A DNA stretch of 16,714 nucleotides from Verrucomicrobiaceae bacterium (GTDB lineage Bacteria > Verrucomicrobiota > Verrucomicrobiae > Verrucomicrobiales > Akkermansiaceae), in the NCBI GenBank assembly GCA_947372405.1, contig CANBTO010000040.1, forward strand, positions 1 through 16,714, in the 5' to 3' direction. The translations under genes and the position numbers were made by a program. Shown here piece by piece: positions 13,906-16,714 of the stretch; position 1 is the stretch's first letter, and every line of letters starts with the position of its first letter. The notes below the pieces were generated by a model. It was not told the DNA's origin, did no database searches, and saw only the letters and a program-made list of their open reading frames with translations.

Positions 13906-15264
13906 ATGGACGCTTTCACGGACCCGCACCGCACGACGATCGCCGCCGTCGCCACACCTCCTGGTACGGGAGCGCTTTCCATGATCCGCATTTCAGGACC
14001 GCGGGCACTGGAAGTCGCGGACCTGGCCACTGACGGGCGGTCATCTTGCCAAACGCCGCGGACCACCCGCTATTGCCGTGTGCAGGATGCCGATGGACGC
14101 ACGGTGGATGATGGCCTGCTGACCGTATTTCACGGGCCTAACAGCCATACCGGCGAGGACATCGTGGAGTTCACCGGGCACGGCGGCATTCTTGTCACGC
14201 GGGAGGTGCTGGCCCGCTTTTTGGAGTGCGGCGCGGTTCCCGCCGGCCCGGGAGAGTTCACGCGCCGGGCCTTTCTCAATGGCAAGCTCGATCTAACACA
14301 AGCGGAGGGGGTGATGGATCTGATTTCCGCCCAGACCCGTCTCGCGCTTCGCGCCGCCCGCAGTCAGCTTGAGGGCTCGCTCGGACGAAGAACCACCGAG
14401 GCTCGCAATTCCCTGCTCGAAATCCTGGCACATCTCGAGGCCTGGATCGACTTCCCGGAAGAGGACATCGATCCACAGACCGGCACGCTACTTTGCTCGC
14501 GCATCCAAGCGGTGCTCGACACCGTGGAATCCCTGCTCGCCACTTCCGATCAAGGGCGAATCCTCAGGGAAGGCGTGCGCACCGTGCTTTTCGGCGAACC
14601 GAACGTCGGCAAATCCAGCCTCTTGAACCGCTTGCTTGGCTTCGAGCGGGCGATCGTCAGCGACACTCCGGGCACCACTCGGGATACGATCGAGGAAATC
14701 ATCAATCTGGATGGCATTCCGTTGCGGCTTGTCGATACCGCCGGCGTGCGGGAGGCGGAGGACCACATCGAAGCGGCGGGCATCCAACGCACCGTGCGCC
14801 AGATCGAGGCGGCGGATCTCTTGCTGGAAATCGCGGATGCCAGCCAACCCAGACCTGCGGCGGCCGTGTTTCCGGAAGAATCCGCGAAGCGTCTGCTCGT
14901 GCTCAACAAGGTGGATCTCGGCGAACACCCGGCGTGGTCCGGAGTGGATGCGGTGCGCCTCTCCTGCGCGAGTGGCCGAGGTTTCGACGAGCTTTCCAGA
15001 ACCATCCGCGATTCGCTTCATTTCGGCGAAGTGGATTGGGGTGAACACGCCGTGGCCATCAACGCACGCCATCAGGCCAGTCTCATTCTCGCCCGCCATG
15101 CGCTGCATGCGGCGCTTCAGTTGCTCGACGATCCATCCTGCGATCCTGAACTTGCCGCTATCGATCTTCGCGAGGCACTCGACGCGCTCGGAGAAATTCC
15201 GGGCCGCGTGGACACGGAGGATTTGCTAGGTGTCATTTTCAGCCGCTTTTGTATCGGAAAATAA
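13906..15264 (+). CDS. mnmE: tRNA uridine-5-carboxymethylaminomethyl(34) synthesis GTPase MnmE
   Basis: 452 residues from the ATG at 13906. A GTG at 13894, overlapping the previous stop, would add four residues. With MnmG this enzyme modifies the wobble uridine of certain tRNAs. Seen: the N-terminal tetrahydrofolate-binding domain (TIAAVATPPGTGALSMIRISG, 11-31; PGEFTRRAFLNGKLDL, 115-130), the helical domain, and an inserted G domain with GEPNVGKS (230-237), TTRD (257-260), DTAG (277-280) and NKVD (334-337). The C-terminal CIGK (449-452), with its conserved Cys, is intact. No mnmG lies in the window. It follows the zinc-ribbon gene by 8 bases, and no separate promoter is seen. Confidence 0.97.
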   Translation: MDAFTDPHRTTIAAVATPPGTGALSMIRISGPRALEVADLATDGRSSCQTPRTTRYCRVQDADGRTVDDGLLTVFHGPNSHTGEDIVEFTGHGGILVTREVLARFLECGAVPAGPGEFTRRAFLNGKLDLTQAEGVMDLISAQTRLALRAARSQLEGSLGRRTTEARNSLLEILAHLEAWIDFPEEDIDPQTGTLLCSRIQAVLDTVESLLATSDQGRILREGVRTVLFGEPNVGKSSLLNRLLGFERAIVSDTPGTTRDTIEEIINLDGIPLRLVDTAGVREAEDHIEAAGIQRTVRQIEAADLLLEIADASQPRPAAAVFPEESAKRLLVLNKVDLGEHPAWSGVDAVRLSCASGRGFDELSRTIRDSLHFGEVDWGEHAVAINARHQASLILARHALHAALQLLDDPSCDPELAAIDLREALDALGEIPGRVDTEDLLGVIFSRFCIGK

Positions 15265-15297
15265 GCATCCGACGGCAAATCAAAGACACCCAAGGGG

Positions 15298-15325
15298 TTG
15301 ACGCGGGGCCGTTCACGGCTACAGC
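15298..15325 (+). promoter_or_regulatory. Predicted sigma-70 promoter of grpE-dnaJ
   Basis: TTGACG (15298-15303), 16-base spacer, TACAGC (15320-15325), then 8 bases to the ATG at 15334. No CIRCE-type inverted repeat or heat-shock sigma-32 promoter was seen. The first in-frame ATG at 15298 lies inside the -35 box, so it cannot be the start if this promoter is used. Confidence 0.55.
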
Positions 15326-15333
15326 TTTCCGCC

Positions 15334-15891
15334 ATGCAAGCCGACAACGATCCGCCCCAAGCCGCCGATACTCCGGTTGAAAACACCGAAGCCACGTCCG
15401 CTCAGGAAACCGCCACCCTCGATCCATGGGAGGAACTCGAAGCCGACGTCGCCAAATGGAAGGAACTCTCGCTGCGAACCGCCGCGGAAATGGATAACCT
15501 CCGCAAACGCACCGCCCGCGAACGCGAAGAGGCTATCCGCTACGCCAACCAGCGCCTGCTCGAAGAGCTCATTCCTGTAATCGATAATTTCGAGATGGGC
15601 ATGCAGGCCGCGTCTCAAGACACCAAGTCGATGATCTACATCGGCATGGACATGGTCCGTCGCCAACTCAACGAATTCCTAGCCTCGCAAGGCGTCGAGG
15701 AAATCCCGACCACCGGAAACTTCGATCCCAACCTCCACGACGCCGTCGCCCAGGAAGATTGCTCCGCCGGTGAGGAAGGACGCATCCTGCGCGTCACCCG
15801 CCGCGGCTTCAAACTCCGCGACCGCCTGCTGCGCCCTGCCAGCGTCGTCGTTTCCAAGCTCCCTACTCCTGCGGAAGGAGGCGTTGCTTAA
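15334..15891 (+). CDS. grpE: Nucleotide exchange factor GrpE
   Basis: 185 residues from the ATG at 15334, a usual GrpE length. GrpE releases ADP from DnaK in the protein-folding cycle. Seen: an acidic, disordered start (1-30); a long coiled-coil helix (about 33-75, with RTAAEMDNLRKRTAREREEA); then the four-helix and beta-wing parts (LIPVIDNFEMGMQAA, and NFDPNLHDAVAQED at 129-142 with the family block PxxHxAV); and the end RGFKLRDRLLRPASVVVSK. It lies 6 bases before dnaJ, so the two form an operon. The dnaK gene is not in view. Confidence 0.96.
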   Translation: MQADNDPPQAADTPVENTEATSAQETATLDPWEELEADVAKWKELSLRTAAEMDNLRKRTAREREEAIRYANQRLLEELIPVIDNFEMGMQAASQDTKSMIYIGMDMVRRQLNEFLASQGVEEIPTTGNFDPNLHDAVAQEDCSAGEEGRILRVTRRGFKLRDRLLRPASVVVSKLPTPAEGGVA

Positions 15892-15897
15892 TTTCCC

Positions 15898-16714
15898 ATG
15901 GCTGAAAAACGTGATTATTACGAGGTTCTCGGCGTCTCGCGGGATGCCAACGCCGACGAAATCAAAAAGGCCTACCGCAAGCTCGCGGTGAAGTTCCACC
16001 CGGACAAGAATCCCGGCGACCACACCGCCGAGGAGAAGTTCAAGGAACTTGGCGAAGCCTACGAAGCGCTCAGCGACGCAGACAAGCGTGCCGCCTATGA
16101 TCGATATGGCCACGCCGCGTTCTCCAACGGCGGCGGCGGACGCCCGGGCGGCGGTTTTCACGATCCGATGGACGTCTTCTCACAGATCTTCGGCGGTGCG
16201 TTCGGGGGTGGTTTCGAAGAATTCTTCGGCGGTGGCGGATCGCGCCGCAAGGGTTCGGGCAAACAACGTGGATCGGACCTCCGCTATGATCTTGAGATCT
16301 CCCTCGAAGAAGCTGCCCGCGGTGTCGAGAAGGAACTCGAGATCGAGCGTTACGTCCCGTGCGAACCTTGCGGTGCCAAGGGTACGAAGGGCTCAGGCGG
16401 CGTCAAAGTCTGCCAGTCCTGTGGCGGACGCGGCGTCGTCGCGCGTCAAGCCGGCATCTTCATCCAGCAATCCACCTGCCCCGAATGCCGCGGTGCCGGG
16501 GAAACCATCTCCGATCCCTGCTCGAGCTGCAAAGGTGATGGCCGCGTCCAGCGCGACAGCCGCATCAAGCTCCGCATTCCTGCGGGTGTTGATACCGGTA
16601 CGCGCCTCCGCTCCTCCGGAAATGGCGGTGCCGGCGTGCGCGGCGGCTCGGCTGGCGATCTCTATGTATTCCTCCACGTCAAGGATCACGACGTCTTCGA
16701 GCGCGATGACACCG
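15898..16714 (+). CDS. dnaJ: Chaperone protein DnaJ, C-terminus cut by window edge
   Basis: 272 codons are visible and the frame is open through the right edge. Seen: a J domain (6-70) with HPD at 34-36, which triggers the DnaK ATPase; a Gly/Phe-rich region (about 75-115); a zinc-binding domain with four CxxC motifs (CEPCGAKG 155-162, CQSCGGRG 172-179, CPECRGAG 194-201, CSSCKGDG 208-215); and the start of the second substrate-binding domain ([17 protein letters not shown]). All eight Cys are present. This is a class I DnaJ. It starts 6 bases after the grpE stop; the only Shine-Dalgarno-like stretch (AGGAGG near 15877) is too far from the ATG to act in the normal way. The missing part is the last C-terminal domain. 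Confidence 0.97.
   Translation, partial: MAEKRDYYEVLGVSRDANADEIKKAYRKLAVKFHPDKNPGDHTAEEKFKELGEAYEALSDADKRAAYDRYGHAAFSNGGGGRPGGGFHDPMDVFSQIFGGAFGGGFEEFFGGGGSRRKGSGKQRGSDLRYDLEISLEEAARGVEKELEIERYVPCEPCGAKGTKGSGGVKVCQSCGGRGVVARQAGIFIQQSTCPECRGAGETISDPCSSCKGDGRVQRDSRIKLRIPAGVDTGTRLRSSGNGGAGVRGGSAGDLYVFLHVKDHDVFERDDT

Overview
The window looks like chromosomal DNA of a Gram-negative bacterium, most likely a member of the Verrucomicrobiota (family-level guess: Verrucomicrobiaceae or Luteolibacter-like). This is an inference. It rests on moderately GC-rich coding sequence, the near absence of Shine-Dalgarno sequences, a lone type II secretion-style prepilin with a long leader, an outer-membrane beta-barrel protein, meso-DAP peptidoglycan recycling (Mpl), and an ECF sigma factor paired with a von Willebrand A protein. 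No tRNA, rRNA, CRISPR array, insertion sequence or prophage gene was seen. Genes are dense and intact, apart from those cut by the two window edges.

Layout. Positions 1-2284 (minus strand) hold a two-gene unit: an ECF sigma factor followed 20 bases later by a large membrane-anchored protein. That protein has a coiled coil resembling chain-length regulators and a YfbK-type von Willebrand factor A domain, and it runs off the left edge. Divergent from it, 2385-4319 encodes an exported protein of unknown function that seems to be built from about four related domains. A solitary prepilin (4481-4936) follows and faces a minus-strand block across a hairpin at 5072-5107. That block, read from right to left, is a HAD-family phosphatase-like protein (8479-7598), the peptidoglycan-recycling ligase Mpl (7540-6158), a small DUF486 membrane protein (6058-5720) and an RluE-type pseudouridine synthase (5712-5143).

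From 8867 to the right edge everything is on the plus strand: an outer-membrane beta-barrel protein with a textbook terminator, a eukaryote-type xylulokinase, HisC, a zinc-ribbon/transmembrane protein of unknown function, the tRNA-modification GTPase MnmE, and a grpE-dnaJ pair cut by the right edge. Most of these are housekeeping genes with no obvious shared pathway. The clear functional units are sigma/VWA, DUF486-rluE, and grpE-dnaJ.

The least ordinary observations are two. The first is the sigma/VWA pair, in which the VWA protein has an internal duplicated motif and a chimeric architecture, so it could be a membrane-bound regulator of the sigma factor. The second is a recurring promoter arrangement (TTGNNN, 16-17 bases, TANNNN) that ends only 6-11 bases before the ATG of four genes, which predicts leaderless or nearly leaderless mRNAs.
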